Of a stretch of DNA of 64,000 nt, positions 25,323 to 34,606 are shown piece by piece. The notes beneath the pieces are model-generated. The model ran no database searches. It was given only the letters and a program-made list of their open reading frames with translations, and had not been told where the DNA came from. The position numbers were made by a program, and so were the translations under genes. Source of the stretch: Mesorhizobium sp. B4-1-3 (lineage in GTDB: Bacteria > Pseudomonadota > Alphaproteobacteria > Rhizobiales > Rhizobiaceae); assembly GCF_006439355.1 (NCBI RefSeq), contig NZ_VFTG01000004.1, forward strand, positions 345,544-409,543. The letters are read 5' to 3'. Within the stretch, counting starts at the first letter, position 1, and each line of letters begins with the position of its first letter.

Positions 25323-26578
25323 ATGATGAATCCCGCCAGCGTCTCGTTGTCGGTGATGTCCTGATATTGCACGCCTTCGGCGTCGAAATTGGCCTTCAGC
25401 AGGTCGAAATTACGCCGATCCTTGGTCTCTATGCCGATCAGCACCGAACCGAAATTGCGCGCGGACTTCTTCAGATACTCGAAGCGGGCGATGTCATCGT
25501 CGGGGCCGAGCATTTCGAGGAAATCGCGCAACGCGCCCGGTCGCTGAGGAAAGCGGATAATGAAGTATTTTTTCAACCCCTCGAAGCGCAGCGCCCGCTC
25601 CTTCACGTCCGGCAGCCGCTCGAAGTCGAAATTGCCGCCGGAGACGACGGCGATGATGGTCTTGCCCCTGATCTCCTTGCGCGAAAAATCCTTGAGCGCG
25701 TCGATCGCCAGAGCGCCGGCCGGCTCCAGAACGACGCCCTCGACATTGAGCATCTCGATCATGGTAGCGCAGAGCCGGTTCTCCGGAATGAGCCGAACGG
25801 CATCGGCGGCGAAGTCCTTGAGATGGCGCAGCGGCTCGCGGCCGATCTCGGCCACTGCGGCGCCGTCGACGAAATTATCGACCTTGGCGAGCTTGACCCG
25901 CTTGCCGCCGGCAAGGCTCTCGGCGAGACTCGGCGCGCCCGCCGGCTCGCAGAACACGAAACGCGGCTCGCGATGCTGGTCGGCGAAATAGTGGGTCACG
26001 CCGGCGGCAAGGCCGCCGCCGCCCACCGGCAGCATGACGATGTCGGGCACGCGCTCGCCCGGCATCTGCGCCCCGATCTCGTAGGCGACCGTCGCCTGGC
26101 CCTCGATGATGTCCTTATGGTCGAAGGGCGGCACCATATGCGCGCCGGCGCTTTCGGTGAACTCGATGGCGGCGCGGTAGCAATCGTCGAAGAAGTCGCC
26201 GACCAGCCTGATCTCGACGAAATCACCGCCGAACAGCCGCGTTTTGTCGATCTTCTGCTGCGGCGTCGTCACCGGCATGAACACAACGCCCTTTTTGCCG
26301 AAATGCCGGCAGACGAAGGCGAAGCCCTGCGCGTGATTGCCGGCAGAGGCGCAGGCGAACAGCTCGGCATTGTTGCCGGCGGCGAGTGCCTTGCGGAAGA
26401 AGTTGAAGGCGCCCCTGATCTTGTAGGAGCGCACCGGCGTCAGGTCCTCGCGCTTCAAAAGCACGCGGGCGCCGGTCTTCTTCGACAGATAGTCGTTCTC
26501 CTGCAGCGGCGTTTCCGCAAAGATGCCGCGGATCGCTTCGGCGGCAGCGGCGACGCGGACGGAAAAGCTGTTCACCAC
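25319..26578 (-). CDS. ilvA: Threonine ammonia-lyase
   Basis: 419-residue PLP enzyme that deaminates threonine to 2-oxobutyrate, the entry to isoleucine synthesis. Start is a GTG at 26578 (a second GTG follows directly), with AGGGACTT before it. The PLP lysine is in VRSYKIRGAF, followed by SAGNHAQGFAFVCR, and the phosphate loop is LPVGGGGLAAGV. A single ACT-like regulatory region occupies the last 90 residues (IIRFPQRPGALRDFLEMLG), so this is the shorter form with one regulatory domain rather than two. Feedback by isoleucine is plausible but not visible. It is the first gene of a two-gene unit with DUF1697. Confidence 0.92.
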   Translation of the reverse strand: MVNSFSVRVAAAAEAIRGIFAETPLQENDYLSKKTGARVLLKREDLTPVRSYKIRGAFNFFRKALAAGNNAELFACASAGNHAQGFAFVCRHFGKKGVVFMPVTTPQQKIDKTRLFGGDFVEIRLVGDFFDDCYRAAIEFTESAGAHMVPPFDHKDIIEGQATVAYEIGAQMPGERVPDIVMLPVGGGGLAAGVTHYFADQHREPRFVFCEPAGAPSLAESLAGGKRVKLAKVDNFVDGAAVAEIGREPLRHLKDFAADAVRLIPENRLCATMIEMLNVEGVVLEPAGALAIDALKDFSRKEIRGKTIIAVVSGGNFDFERLPDVKERALRFEGLKKYFIIRFPQRPGALRDFLEMLGPDDDIARFEYLKKSARNFGSVLIGIETKDRRNFDLLKANFDAEGVQYQDITDNETLAGFII

Positions 26579-26807
26579 AAGTCCCTCATTCTGATTTCGG
26601 CGCGTTCAGGGATAGCCATCGCCAGTGCCGGCAGACCTTCCTGCCGCCGTTTTGGCTTTTGCGCAACACCATGATGACCGTCATCCCACGCCGAACGAAT
26701 TTTCGCTGGACACGACTTACTTTGGCCGCACTTCGCCTGTCCGGGAGGTTTCCGCGGAGGTGAGCGGCCAATCGCGGCCAAAATGGAATTGCAGTGGAAG
26801 TGTCGAC

Positions 26808-27884
26808 GTGCGGTTGAAGACAATTCTGATCATCGCCCTTGCCCTGCTGATGGCGGGTTGCGCGGGCCACCAGACGCAGGAAATCCTGGGCAGCGTCGTT
26901 GTGCCGACGACGGCGACCGAGATCGCCGGCAATCACTCGATCTTCATCGCCACCACGCGCAAGCGGTCCGACGATCCGAACAAGGTCTTCGACGGCGAGC
27001 GCTCCGCGACGCTTAACTATGCTCGCGTCAACGTCACCGTTCCGCCGGTTCACCAGACCGGCCAGATCGAGCGCCGTTCGCGCGGCAAGTCGAACGACCC
27101 GACGAAGTATTTCATGGCTTCGGAAGTCGTCGGCTACGACACTCAGCCGAAATTCGCCAGCGCCCTCAACGCCGACATCGACGCCCGCGGCGGCCGCGTG
27201 ATGGTCTTCGTCCATGGCTACAACACCGGATTCGACGACGCCGTCTACCGGCTGACCCAGATCGTCCACGATTCCGGCTACCCGGGCACGCCGGTGCTGT
27301 TCTCCTGGGCTTCCGGCGCCAAGACCACCGACTATGTCTATGACAAGGAAAGCGCCGCCGCCGCCCGCGACCAATTGGAAGTGACGCTGAGGATGCTGGC
27401 GCAGACCGGCGCCCGGCGCATCGACATCGTCGCCCATTCGATGGGAACCTGGGTGACGATGGAAACGCTGCGCCAGCTCGCCATCACCGGCGACCGCGAT
27501 CTTAGCGGCAAGCTCGGCGACGTGGTGCTCGCCTCGCCCGACATCGATGTCGACGTCTTCAAGAGCCAGATGCGCCGCTACGGCAAGCCGGACAAGCCCT
27601 TCATCCTGCTCCTGTCGGACGACGACCGGGCGCTGCGGCTCTCCGGCCTGATCGCCGGCGCTCGGCCGCGCGTCGGCGACTACAGGGATGCCGCCGACCT
27701 TGCTTCCTATGGCGTCACGGTGGTCGACCTCTCTAAGGTCAAAGGCGCCGACAGCTTCAACCACACCAAATTCGCCGACAACCCGATGATGGTGCAGATG
27801 ATTGGACAGCGGCTGCGCGAGGACGATGGCTTTGCCAGCGATCGCGATGTGACGGACCGCATCCGCCAACTGGCCGCACAGTAA
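26808..27884 (+). CDS. Alpha/beta hydrolase lipoprotein, copy 1
   Basis: 358-residue predicted lipoprotein of the DUF900 alpha/beta hydrolase family. A GTG at 26808 has GGAAG eight bases upstream and puts the signal ILIIALALLMAGCAGH at the very N-terminus; LMAGC is a lipobox. The catalytic-domain features are VMVFVHGYNTGFDDAVYRL, the nucleophile elbow VAHSMGTWVTME (Ser), LASPDIDVDVF (Asp region) and a late NHTKFADNP (His). An esterase or lipase acting in the periplasm is likely; the substrate is unknown. The next gene downstream is a close paralogue in the same orientation. Confidence 0.85.
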   Translation: MRLKTILIIALALLMAGCAGHQTQEILGSVVVPTTATEIAGNHSIFIATTRKRSDDPNKVFDGERSATLNYARVNVTVPPVHQTGQIERRSRGKSNDPTKYFMASEVVGYDTQPKFASALNADIDARGGRVMVFVHGYNTGFDDAVYRLTQIVHDSGYPGTPVLFSWASGAKTTDYVYDKESAAAARDQLEVTLRMLAQTGARRIDIVAHSMGTWVTMETLRQLAITGDRDLSGKLGDVVLASPDIDVDVFKSQMRRYGKPDKPFILLLSDDDRALRLSGLIAGARPRVGDYRDAADLASYGVTVVDLSKVKGADSFNHTKFADNPMMVQMIGQRLREDDGFASDRDVTDRIRQLAAQ

Positions 27885-27990
27885 CCCTATCGGTGCAGGT
27901 TTCCGCATCGCACGGACTTTGAACTGGACCCGGCAGCCCTCTGGCTTTATCGGAGTAATAGAGAGGTTTGCCGCCCTTGGGGGACCCCGG

Positions 27991-29154
27991 GTGACTGTGC
28001 ATGTGAAGATCGTTATCGGCCTTGCCCTCGCGCTCGCCCTCGCCGGCTGCGCCGGTCCCACGCACGATCTGCTCAACCGCAAGGCGGTTGCGGCGCCCGC
28101 GTCCGAGATTGCCGCCAGGCATGAGATCTTCGTCGCCACCACTCGCCAGCCGGCGACCAAGGACCCGCGCCAGGTGTTCGACGGCGACCGTTCGCTCACC
28201 ACCAGCTATGCCCGCGTCGACGTCACCGTGCCGAAGATCCACCAGGTCGGGGCGATCGAGCGCGCCAAGGGATCGGCCGACGCCAACCCGGCCAAGCAGT
28301 TCACCGCCACCGATGTCGTCCACTATGGCGACGCGCGGCAATTCGCCAAGGCGATCGGCGCCGACATTTCCATGCGCGGCGACCGCGCCTTGGTGTTCGT
28401 GCACGGCTTCAACAACGGTTTTGACGACGGCATCTACCGCATCACGCAGATCGCGCATGACACGAAATATCCTGGAACGCCAGTGCTGTTCTCATGGGCA
28501 TCGAGCGCCAAGGCGACCGGCTACATCTACGACAAGGACAGCTCGACCGCCGCGCGCGACGACCTCGAGGCGACGCTGAGGATGCTCGCCAAGACGCGCG
28601 TCAAGAGCATCGACATCATCGCCCATTCCATGGGCACCTGGCTGACGATGGAAGCTTTGCGCCAGCTCGCCATCACCGGCGACCGCGATCTGGGTGGCAA
28701 GCTCGGCTACGTCATTCTCGCCTCGCCCGACATCGACGTCGATGTCTTCAAGAAGCAGATGACCCGCTACGGCAAGCCTGACAAGCCCTTCGCCATCCTG
28801 CTTTCGGGCGACGACCGGGCGCTCAAGCTGTCGAGCTTCATTTCCGGCGACAAGCCGCGCGTCGGCGACTACGGCAACGCCGCCGATCTCGCCGATTACG
28901 GCGTGACGGTCGTCGACCTGACCCACGCCAAGGGTGGCGACGGCGGCCTGAACCATGCCAAATTCGCGGACAACCCGATCCTAGTGCAATTGCTGGGCAA
29001 CCGACTGCGCACACCGGCCGGGCTTGCCTCGGACGAGCCCGACCCGACGCAGCTCAACAATATCGGCCAGGGCCTCGGCAAGGCGGTCGGCTCGGTCGCC
29101 GAGGTCGTCATCACCACGCCGTTCAAGGTGTTGACCATCGCGACCGGCGGGTGA
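27991..29154 (+). CDS. Alpha/beta hydrolase lipoprotein, copy 2
   Basis: 387-residue paralogue of the preceding gene. GTG 27991 has GGGGGA six bases upstream; GTGs at 27997 and 28003 are in frame. The signal ends LALALAGCAGP, a lipobox. The hydrolase core repeats that of copy 1 almost position for position: LVFVHGFNNGFDDGIYRI, IAHSMGTWLTMEALRQLA, LASPDIDVDVFKKQMTRY and NHAKFADNP. Copy 2 has an additional C-terminal tail of about 40 residues (NNIGQGLGKAVGSVAEVV on) absent from copy 1. The pair looks like a tandem duplication that kept both catalytic sites. It ends seven bases before the convergent adenine deaminase stop. Confidence 0.85.
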   Translation: MTVHVKIVIGLALALALAGCAGPTHDLLNRKAVAAPASEIAARHEIFVATTRQPATKDPRQVFDGDRSLTTSYARVDVTVPKIHQVGAIERAKGSADANPAKQFTATDVVHYGDARQFAKAIGADISMRGDRALVFVHGFNNGFDDGIYRITQIAHDTKYPGTPVLFSWASSAKATGYIYDKDSSTAARDDLEATLRMLAKTRVKSIDIIAHSMGTWLTMEALRQLAITGDRDLGGKLGYVILASPDIDVDVFKKQMTRYGKPDKPFAILLSGDDRALKLSSFISGDKPRVGDYGNAADLADYGVTVVDLTHAKGGDGGLNHAKFADNPILVQLLGNRLRTPAGLASDEPDPTQLNNIGQGLGKAVGSVAEVVITTPFKVLTIATGG

Positions 29155-29161
29155 CCTATCC

Positions 29162-30979
29162 TTAAATAAAGAGATCGACCTTCCGGAACGTCGTCACGTC
29201 GACCAGGCCGACATCGGAAATTCTGAGCTCCGGAATGACCACCAGCGCCAGCAGCGAGTGCTGCATATAGGCGTTGTTGAGCGAACAGCCGACCTGGCGC
29301 ATCGCCTCGGTCAGTTGCTCGGCCTTCGCCGCGACGATCTCGGCGCGCTCGTCCGACATCAGGCCGGCGATCGGCATCTCGACCAGCGCCAACTCCTTGC
29401 CTCGGGAATAGAGCACGACGCCGCCGCCCACTTCGCTCAGCCGGTTGACGGCCAAGGCCATGTCTTCCTTGTTGGTGCCGACGACGATGATGTGGTGCGC
29501 GTCATGAGCGACGCTTGAGGCCATCGCGCAGTCCTCCACATAACCGAAACCGGAAACGAAAGCGTTGGTGACGCCGCCCGTGCCGCGATGGCGCTCGACC
29601 AGGGCGATCTGGCAGATGTCGTTGCGGCGGTCCATGGCGACCAAGCCGTCCTCGACGGCGAGATCGGCCTCGAGAGCCCGCGTCGGAGCCTGGTTCTCGA
29701 TCACGCCGATCACTCGCGCCCTGACCTCGTTGGCGCCCTGCGGCGCGGAAATGTCGAAGTCCTTCGCCGCGAGTTTCTTGCCGAGCTTGACCGTGTTCTT
29801 CGCGGATTGCGGATAGTCATAGGCCGGAATGTCGATCTCGAGCCTGCCGGCCTTGGCCAGCCGGACGCCGCGGCCATAGACCTCGTCAATGGTCATCTGG
29901 GCAAGGTCCGAAACGATCAGAAGATCCGCCAGCCGTCCGGGCGCGATCGAGCCGATCTCGCGTTCCAGCCTGAAATGCTGGGCGGTGTTGAGCGTCGCCA
30001 TCTGGATCGCCGTCACCGGCTTCAGCCCCTGCTGGATGGCATGCCGCACCACACGGTCCATATGGCCTTCATGCACCAGCGTGCCGGAATGGCTGTCATC
30101 GGTGCAGAGGATGAAGTTGCGCGGGTCGACGGCGTCTTCGGTCACCGCCTTGATCTGCGCCGCGACATCGTACCAGGCCGACCCCAGCCTCAGCATGGCC
30201 TTCATACCCTGGCGCACGCGCGCGATCGCGTCCTCGGCGCGCGTGCCTTCGTGGTCATCCTCCGCCCCGCCGGCGGCATAGCCATGGAACGGCAGGCCGA
30301 GATCGGGCGATGCATAGTGACCGCCGACCGTCTTGCCGGCCCGGACCGTCTCGGCGATCTCGCCCGACATCACCGGATTGTTGGCGGCGACGCCGGGGAA
30401 ATTCATCACTTCGCCGAGCCCGATGATGTTTTCCCAAGTCATCGCCTCTGCCACGTCGGCGACCGTCAATTCGGCGCCGGCGTGCTCCAGTCCCGGCGCC
30501 GAGGGCACGCAGGACGGCATCTGCACATGCACGTTGATCGGCATCGCGACAGCCTCGTCATGCATCAGGCGAACGCCTGGCAATCCAAGCACATTGGCGA
30601 TCTCGTGCGGATCGATGAACATCGAGGTGGTACCGTGCGGGATCACGGCTCGACAGAATTCCGTCACCGTCACCATGCCGCTCTCGACATGCATGTGCGC
30701 GTCGCAAAGGCCGGGCACCAGATAGCGTCCGCCGGCATCGACCACTTTGGTCCCCTGCCCAATGGCGTGGCCGGCGTTTGGCCCGCAATAGGCGAAGCGG
30801 CCGGCGGCGATCGCGATATCGGTGCCGGGGATGATCTCGCCCGAATGGACATTCACCCAGCGCCCATTGCGGATGACCAGATCCGCGGGCTTTCGGCCCA
30901 TCGCGACATCGACCAGATGTGTCGCTACCTCCGTCCACGGCTTCGGCTTTGCGGCGCTTGTCGGCTTGGCGTTCGTCAT
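29162..30979 (-). CDS. ade: Adenine deaminase
   Basis: 605-residue metal-dependent amidohydrolase converting adenine to hypoxanthine in purine salvage. The start at 30979 (MTNAKPTSAAKPK) follows AGAGGA; two in-frame ATGs upstream have weaker sites. The metal-site motif is VPGLCDAHMHVESGMVT, followed by HGTTSMFIDPHEIANVLG and CTDDSHSGTLVHEGHMD; the C-terminal domain has AHDAHHIIVVGTNKEDMA and SRGKELALVEMPIAGLMSD, all typical of Ade. It diverges from the outer-membrane protein gene. No purine riboswitch fold is evident in the 159-base gap. Confidence 0.95.
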   Translation of the reverse strand: MTNAKPTSAAKPKPWTEVATHLVDVAMGRKPADLVIRNGRWVNVHSGEIIPGTDIAIAAGRFAYCGPNAGHAIGQGTKVVDAGGRYLVPGLCDAHMHVESGMVTVTEFCRAVIPHGTTSMFIDPHEIANVLGLPGVRLMHDEAVAMPINVHVQMPSCVPSAPGLEHAGAELTVADVAEAMTWENIIGLGEVMNFPGVAANNPVMSGEIAETVRAGKTVGGHYASPDLGLPFHGYAAGGAEDDHEGTRAEDAIARVRQGMKAMLRLGSAWYDVAAQIKAVTEDAVDPRNFILCTDDSHSGTLVHEGHMDRVVRHAIQQGLKPVTAIQMATLNTAQHFRLEREIGSIAPGRLADLLIVSDLAQMTIDEVYGRGVRLAKAGRLEIDIPAYDYPQSAKNTVKLGKKLAAKDFDISAPQGANEVRARVIGVIENQAPTRALEADLAVEDGLVAMDRRNDICQIALVERHRGTGGVTNAFVSGFGYVEDCAMASSVAHDAHHIIVVGTNKEDMALAVNRLSEVGGGVVLYSRGKELALVEMPIAGLMSDERAEIVAAKAEQLTEAMRQVGCSLNNAYMQHSLLALVVIPELRISDVGLVDVTTFRKVDLFI

Positions 30980-31138
30980 TGTCTGAGTCCTCTGCATGGG
31001 GCAGTTTGGCAAATGTCGGCGCCCGGAGCCAGAGCGTCAGGTCGTAAACCACTGTTGCAGAGATACAATTCCGTTTGGCGATGAATGGGGCTAGTTTACG
31101 CTCAGGAGTTTTTCGAAACCGCCATTTCGGAGCGCCCG

Positions 31139-31789
31139 ATGCATCGACTGACGCTCGCCAGTGCCGGTCTTCTTGTCCTGTTGTCCGGGTCTGCCTGGGC
31201 GGCGGATTTGGGTAGCGATCTGCCGATGACCGCGCCCGGCTTCGACTGGACCGGCTATTATGCGGGCATGCAGGCCGGTTATGGCTGGGGCCGGTCCGAC
31301 ATCACCATCGACGGCGGTTCTGTGAAGCCGGACATCGACGGCGGTTTCGTAGGCGGCCATGTCGCGGGGCTCTGGCAGTTCGACCAAGCCGTGATCGGCG
31401 CCGAAGCCGATCTCAATTACGCCTCGATCGATGGCACCGCCGGCCCCGGGGACACGTTCGGCTCCGATATCAAATGGTTCGGATCGATCGACGCCAAGGC
31501 CGGCTACGCCATGGATCGCGTGCTGATCTATGGCATCGGCGGCGTCGCTTTCGCCGGCATCAAGACCTCGCAAGCGGCGGGCACGAGCTTTGCCCGAACC
31601 CGCACCAGCACCGGCTGGACGCTCGGCGCCGGCGTCGACTATGCCTTGACCAACAATGTCGTCGTCGGCGCGCAATACCGCTACTACGATTTCGGCAAGG
31701 AGCATTTCGACGCTTCGGACACCTTCATCGAGCGCGACCAGGATGTGAAGCTGCAGACGCTGGGCGTGAACTTCAGCTATAAATTCTGA
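31139..31789 (+). CDS. Outer-membrane beta-barrel protein, Omp25/31 type
   Basis: 216-residue protein with a signal peptide (MHRLTLASAGLLVLLSGSAWAAD). The ATG at 31139 has CGGAG six bases before it and is chosen over an in-frame start 54 bases upstream, which would bury the signal. The mature part begins with FDWTGYYAGMQAGYGWG, the hallmark of Rhizobiales Omp25/Omp31 proteins, continues with alternating beta-strand segments (GGFVGGHVAGLWQ, GYAMDRVLIYGIGGVAF, VVVGAQYRYYDFGKE) and ends in VNFSYKF with the terminal Phe needed for Bam insertion. It is probably an eight-stranded barrel in the outer membrane with a structural role. Confidence 0.9.
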   Translation: MHRLTLASAGLLVLLSGSAWAADLGSDLPMTAPGFDWTGYYAGMQAGYGWGRSDITIDGGSVKPDIDGGFVGGHVAGLWQFDQAVIGAEADLNYASIDGTAGPGDTFGSDIKWFGSIDAKAGYAMDRVLIYGIGGVAFAGIKTSQAAGTSFARTRTSTGWTLGAGVDYALTNNVVVGAQYRYYDFGKEHFDASDTFIERDQDVKLQTLGVNFSYKF

Positions 31790-32043
31790 GGTTTGCGGCG
31801 CCGCCGCGATGCGGAAGACCTCTCCCGCATCATTTTTCGAAATTCCGGTGGCCGGCGCCAGCAGGGGCGGGGGAATGGGTAGGGGCCTGGTGGACGCCGG
31901 CCTCGGCGGGCCGATCCGCCGCTTTGCGAACCTAGCCTTTCTTTAGCAGATCGTAATTCCGCGATCGCGCCACTTTCCAAGCGCCCTGCCATCCTCGGCG
32001 GATGGCGGACATGCTTGGCTGAATGCTTGCGACGACCAGCCGG

Positions 32044-32271
32044 TCAGGATCGGTCCGAAACCCTCTTTCCCTCTGGCATCGCGGCGAGGCACTCCTCCAG
32101 GCGCCGCAGCCGCGCCTTCTGCCAGCGCAACGTGTGCGCAACCTCGTGCAGGTTCCATTTGGCCTTCGAATTGCCGGCCTCGATCAGCCCTCGTTCGAGC
32201 CGATCGATCTCACAGCGCAACTGCCGCGCCTCCGCCTCCCTGAGCCCCCTGATCCAGCCTGCTCCACGCAT
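32044..32271 (-). CDS. Small charged helical protein
   Basis: 75-residue frame starting at ATG 32271 with GGTGGAACC directly upstream. The product is rich in Arg, Glu and Leu and looks like one long amphipathic helix pair (REAEARQLRCEIDRLERGLI, LRWQKARLRRLEECLAAM), without signal or membrane span. It could be a real small protein or a chance frame; base composition resembles coding DNA. No family is recognised. It lies between the outer-membrane protein gene and tRNA-Leu. Confidence 0.45.
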   Translation of the reverse strand: MRGAGWIRGLREAEARQLRCEIDRLERGLIEAGNSKAKWNLHEVAHTLRWQKARLRRLEECLAAMPEGKRVSDRS

Positions 32272-32450
32272 GGTTCCACCATCAAAACCGGCCTGATGCT
32301 CGCAGACAAAGGCTAATGAGATCGGTCTGTGGAACCTGGCATTTTAAACATCACTAATATTAAATCTGCGCGATGGATCGCCGCGCAAACTGCGGACGAT
32401 CGGAAACATCGCTTGACGGCTCATATCAGGCATCTGAAAAGGGCACGCCT

Positions 32451-32536
32451 GCGGACGTGGCGGAATTGGTAGACGCAAGGGACTTAAAATCCCTCGATCT
32501 CTGATCGTACGGGTTCGATTCCCGTCGTCCGCACCA
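32451..32536 (+). tRNA. tRNA-Leu (anticodon TAA)
   Basis: Acceptor stem GCGGACG pairs with CGTCCGC; the anticodon stem AGGGA/TCCCT holds the loop CTTAAAA (anticodon TAA). A long variable arm (CGATCTCTGATCG) marks a class II tRNA; the T-arm has GGTTCGATTCC and CCA is encoded at 32534-32536. Length is 86 nt. Confidence 0.97.
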
Positions 32537-32632
32537 TCCTTCGCTCTTCGATGAGTCCGCCGAATCCTTGGCGAGGGAGGAGCTTCGGGTGTGGCGGGCC
32601 ACCAACGCCGAAGCATCGTAGCCGAGACAGGG

Positions 32633-33211
32633 TCAAACCTTGATCGGGTTGAGCTTCAGGTGCTGGATCAGGATGATCGTCTTGGCATCGACGATGCGGC
32701 CGTCGGCGATGCCGGCCAGCGCCTCGTCCAAGGGCATTTCCAGGACCTCGATGTCCTCGCCTTCCTCCGGTGAGCCGCCGCCGTCGGAGATACGGTCGGC
32801 AGGCGAGTAGCGCGCGGTGAAGAACCAGAGCCGCTCCGTCACGCTGCCCGGGCTCATGAACGGCGCGAACAGCCGCTCGACATTCTTCAGATGGTAGCCC
32901 AGTTCCTCTTCCGCTTCCTTGCGGATGGCGGTTTCGGGATCGTTTTCGTCGAGCAGGCCGGCGCAGGCTTCGATCAGCGGCTCGCGATGGCCCACGGCAT
33001 AGGCCGGAAAACGGAACTGCCGCACGAGCAGCACGGTGGAGCGCTGCGGATCGAAGGGCAGGATCACCGCGCCGTCGCCGCGATCGTAAGTCTGGCGGGT
33101 CTGCGTCTCCCATCGCCCGTCGCGGCGGCGATAGTCGAGCACCGTCTTCTTCAGCACCGCCCAGTCGTCCGAAAGGATCTCCTCCGAACGGATGCGAATG
33201 CGATCTTCCAT
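32633..33211 (-). CDS. Nudix hydrolase, NudK-like
   Basis: 192-residue Nudix pyrophosphatase. The Nudix box is GLLDENDPETAIRKEAEEEL, matching the layout of GDP-mannose pyrophosphatase NudK and related ADP-ribose hydrolases. The N-terminal region has VLLVRQFRFPAYAVGHREPL, typical of this branch, and the region after the box has FMSPGSVTERLWFFTARY, where family members bind the sugar part. It probably cleaves a nucleoside-diphosphate sugar. A good start with GGAG is present, and it diverges from the old-yellow-enzyme gene 152 bases away. Confidence 0.88.
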   Translation of the reverse strand: MEDRIRIRSEEILSDDWAVLKKTVLDYRRRDGRWETQTRQTYDRGDGAVILPFDPQRSTVLLVRQFRFPAYAVGHREPLIEACAGLLDENDPETAIRKEAEEELGYHLKNVERLFAPFMSPGSVTERLWFFTARYSPADRISDGGGSPEEGEDIEVLEMPLDEALAGIADGRIVDAKTIILIQHLKLNPIKV

Positions 33212-33363
33212 GACGACCTCCGATTTGGCGGCAAAGGGGTAACGGCGAACGATCCCCTATGCAATCCTGGAAACCGACTGGTCCAGCGGACGTTTCACCG
33301 GCTCGTGTGTGGCGCGAAGCGCCGCGACTGCCTAGATAGCGATATCTCGCCAGGAGCCGTTTC

Positions 33364-34467
33364 ATGACGTCATCGCTTTTCCAGCCGATCACCCTCGGCG
33401 GCCTCACCTTCCCCAATCGCATCGCGGTTGCCCCCATGTGCCAGTACTCGGCCGAGGACGGCTCGGCCAGCGACTGGCACCTCTATCACTGGATGAATCT
33501 GGCAATGTCAGGCGCCGGCATGGTGACCGTCGAGATGACCGATGTCGAGCGGCGCGGACGCATCTCGCACGGCTGCCTCGGCCTCTATTCAGACGACAAC
33601 GAGGCGGCCGCCAAGCGCACGCTCGACGCTGCCACGCGCGTCGCTGCGCCCGGCACGAAGTTCGGCGTCCAGTTGGCCCATGCCGGCCGCAAGGCCTCCA
33701 ACCGCAAACCTTGGGAAGGCGGCGGTCCGCTGCAGCCTGGCGAAGACCCGTGGCAGACGGTTTCTGCCTCGGCCATCGCCTACGACACGGGCTGGAATGT
33801 GCCGCACGCGTTGGAGGATAGTGAGATTCTTGAGCTGATCGCGCGTTTTGCGCAGTCGGCCGTGCGCGCCGAACGCGCCGGCTTCGACTTTGCCGAACTG
33901 CACGCTGCGCATGGCTATCTGATCTTCCAGTTCCTCTCGCCGCTCTCCAACCAGCGGACCGACCGCTGGGGCGGGTCGCTGGAAAACCGCATGCGCTTCG
34001 CGGTCGAAATCGCCAAGGCAGTGAGGAAGGCCGCTCCGTCCATGATGCTGGGCGCGCGCCTTTCGGTGAAGGAATGGGTCGACGGCGGTTTCGAGGTCGA
34101 GGACGCGATCGAGGTGGCCAAGGCGCTGAAGGCGGAGGGCATCGCCTATATCTGCTGCTCCAGCGGCGGCAATTCGCCCCTGCAGCAGGTGCCGCCCGGC
34201 CCCGGCTACCAGGTGCATCTGGCGGAAGCCGTGCGCAAAGGCGCCGGCATTCCGACGCGTGCCGTGGGGCTGATCGACGACCCGAGCCAGGCCGAGGCGA
34301 TCGTCGCCGACGGCCGAGCCGACATGGTGGCGCTGGCGCGCGCCTTCCTCGCCGACCCGCGCTGGGGCTGGCGCGCGGCGGCGGCCTTCGGCGAGGAAAT
34401 CCATCCCGCGCCGCAACTGGCACGTTCGGTGACGACGATGCGGCATTGGATGAAGGCCGCAGGCTAG
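33364..34467 (+). CDS. NADH:flavin oxidoreductase, old yellow enzyme family
   Basis: 367-residue FMN-dependent ene-reductase of the YqjM/NamA class. The ATG at 33364 follows AGGAGCC. Motifs: IAVAPMCQYSAEDG with the redox-modulating Cys of YqjM-type enzymes, QLAHAGRKAS (substrate region), HAAHGYLIFQFLSPLSNQRT and DRWGGSLENR, and AEAIVADGRADMVALARAFL near the FMN phosphate site. It reduces activated C=C bonds of enones or xenobiotics in the cytoplasm with NAD(P)H. The TAG stop at 34465-34467 merges with the first arm of a family A repeat, so the message ends in hairpins. Confidence 0.92.
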   Translation: MTSSLFQPITLGGLTFPNRIAVAPMCQYSAEDGSASDWHLYHWMNLAMSGAGMVTVEMTDVERRGRISHGCLGLYSDDNEAAAKRTLDAATRVAAPGTKFGVQLAHAGRKASNRKPWEGGGPLQPGEDPWQTVSASAIAYDTGWNVPHALEDSEILELIARFAQSAVRAERAGFDFAELHAAHGYLIFQFLSPLSNQRTDRWGGSLENRMRFAVEIAKAVRKAAPSMMLGARLSVKEWVDGGFEVEDAIEVAKALKAEGIAYICCSSGGNSPLQQVPPGPGYQVHLAEAVRKGAGIPTRAVGLIDDPSQAEAIVADGRADMVALARAFLADPRWGWRAAAAFGEEIHPAPQLARSVTTMRHWMKAAG

Positions 34468-34520
34468 AGCAATTCCAGGAAAAGTGCGACGCGGTTTTCC
34501 GTCCGGAATTGCGTCAAACG
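34465..34520. repeat. Family A repeat (first hairpin only)
   Basis: GAGCAATTCC (34467 on) pairs with GGAATTGC around AAAAGTGCGACGCGGTTTTC. It starts at the TAG of the old-yellow-enzyme gene. The second hairpin of the full family A element is missing. Confidence 0.75.
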
Positions 34521-34606
34521 AAACCGGAAACAGCAGGTCCTGAGACGTTTGGGCGCAGGATCGTCGCCACAACTGCAACCAATTTGGCCGTTTTACGTTG
34601 GCGGCC

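Noticed and set aside
30980..31138. Possible purine riboswitch before adenine deaminase
   Set aside because: No three-way junction with the conserved loop bases could be found in the divergent gap.
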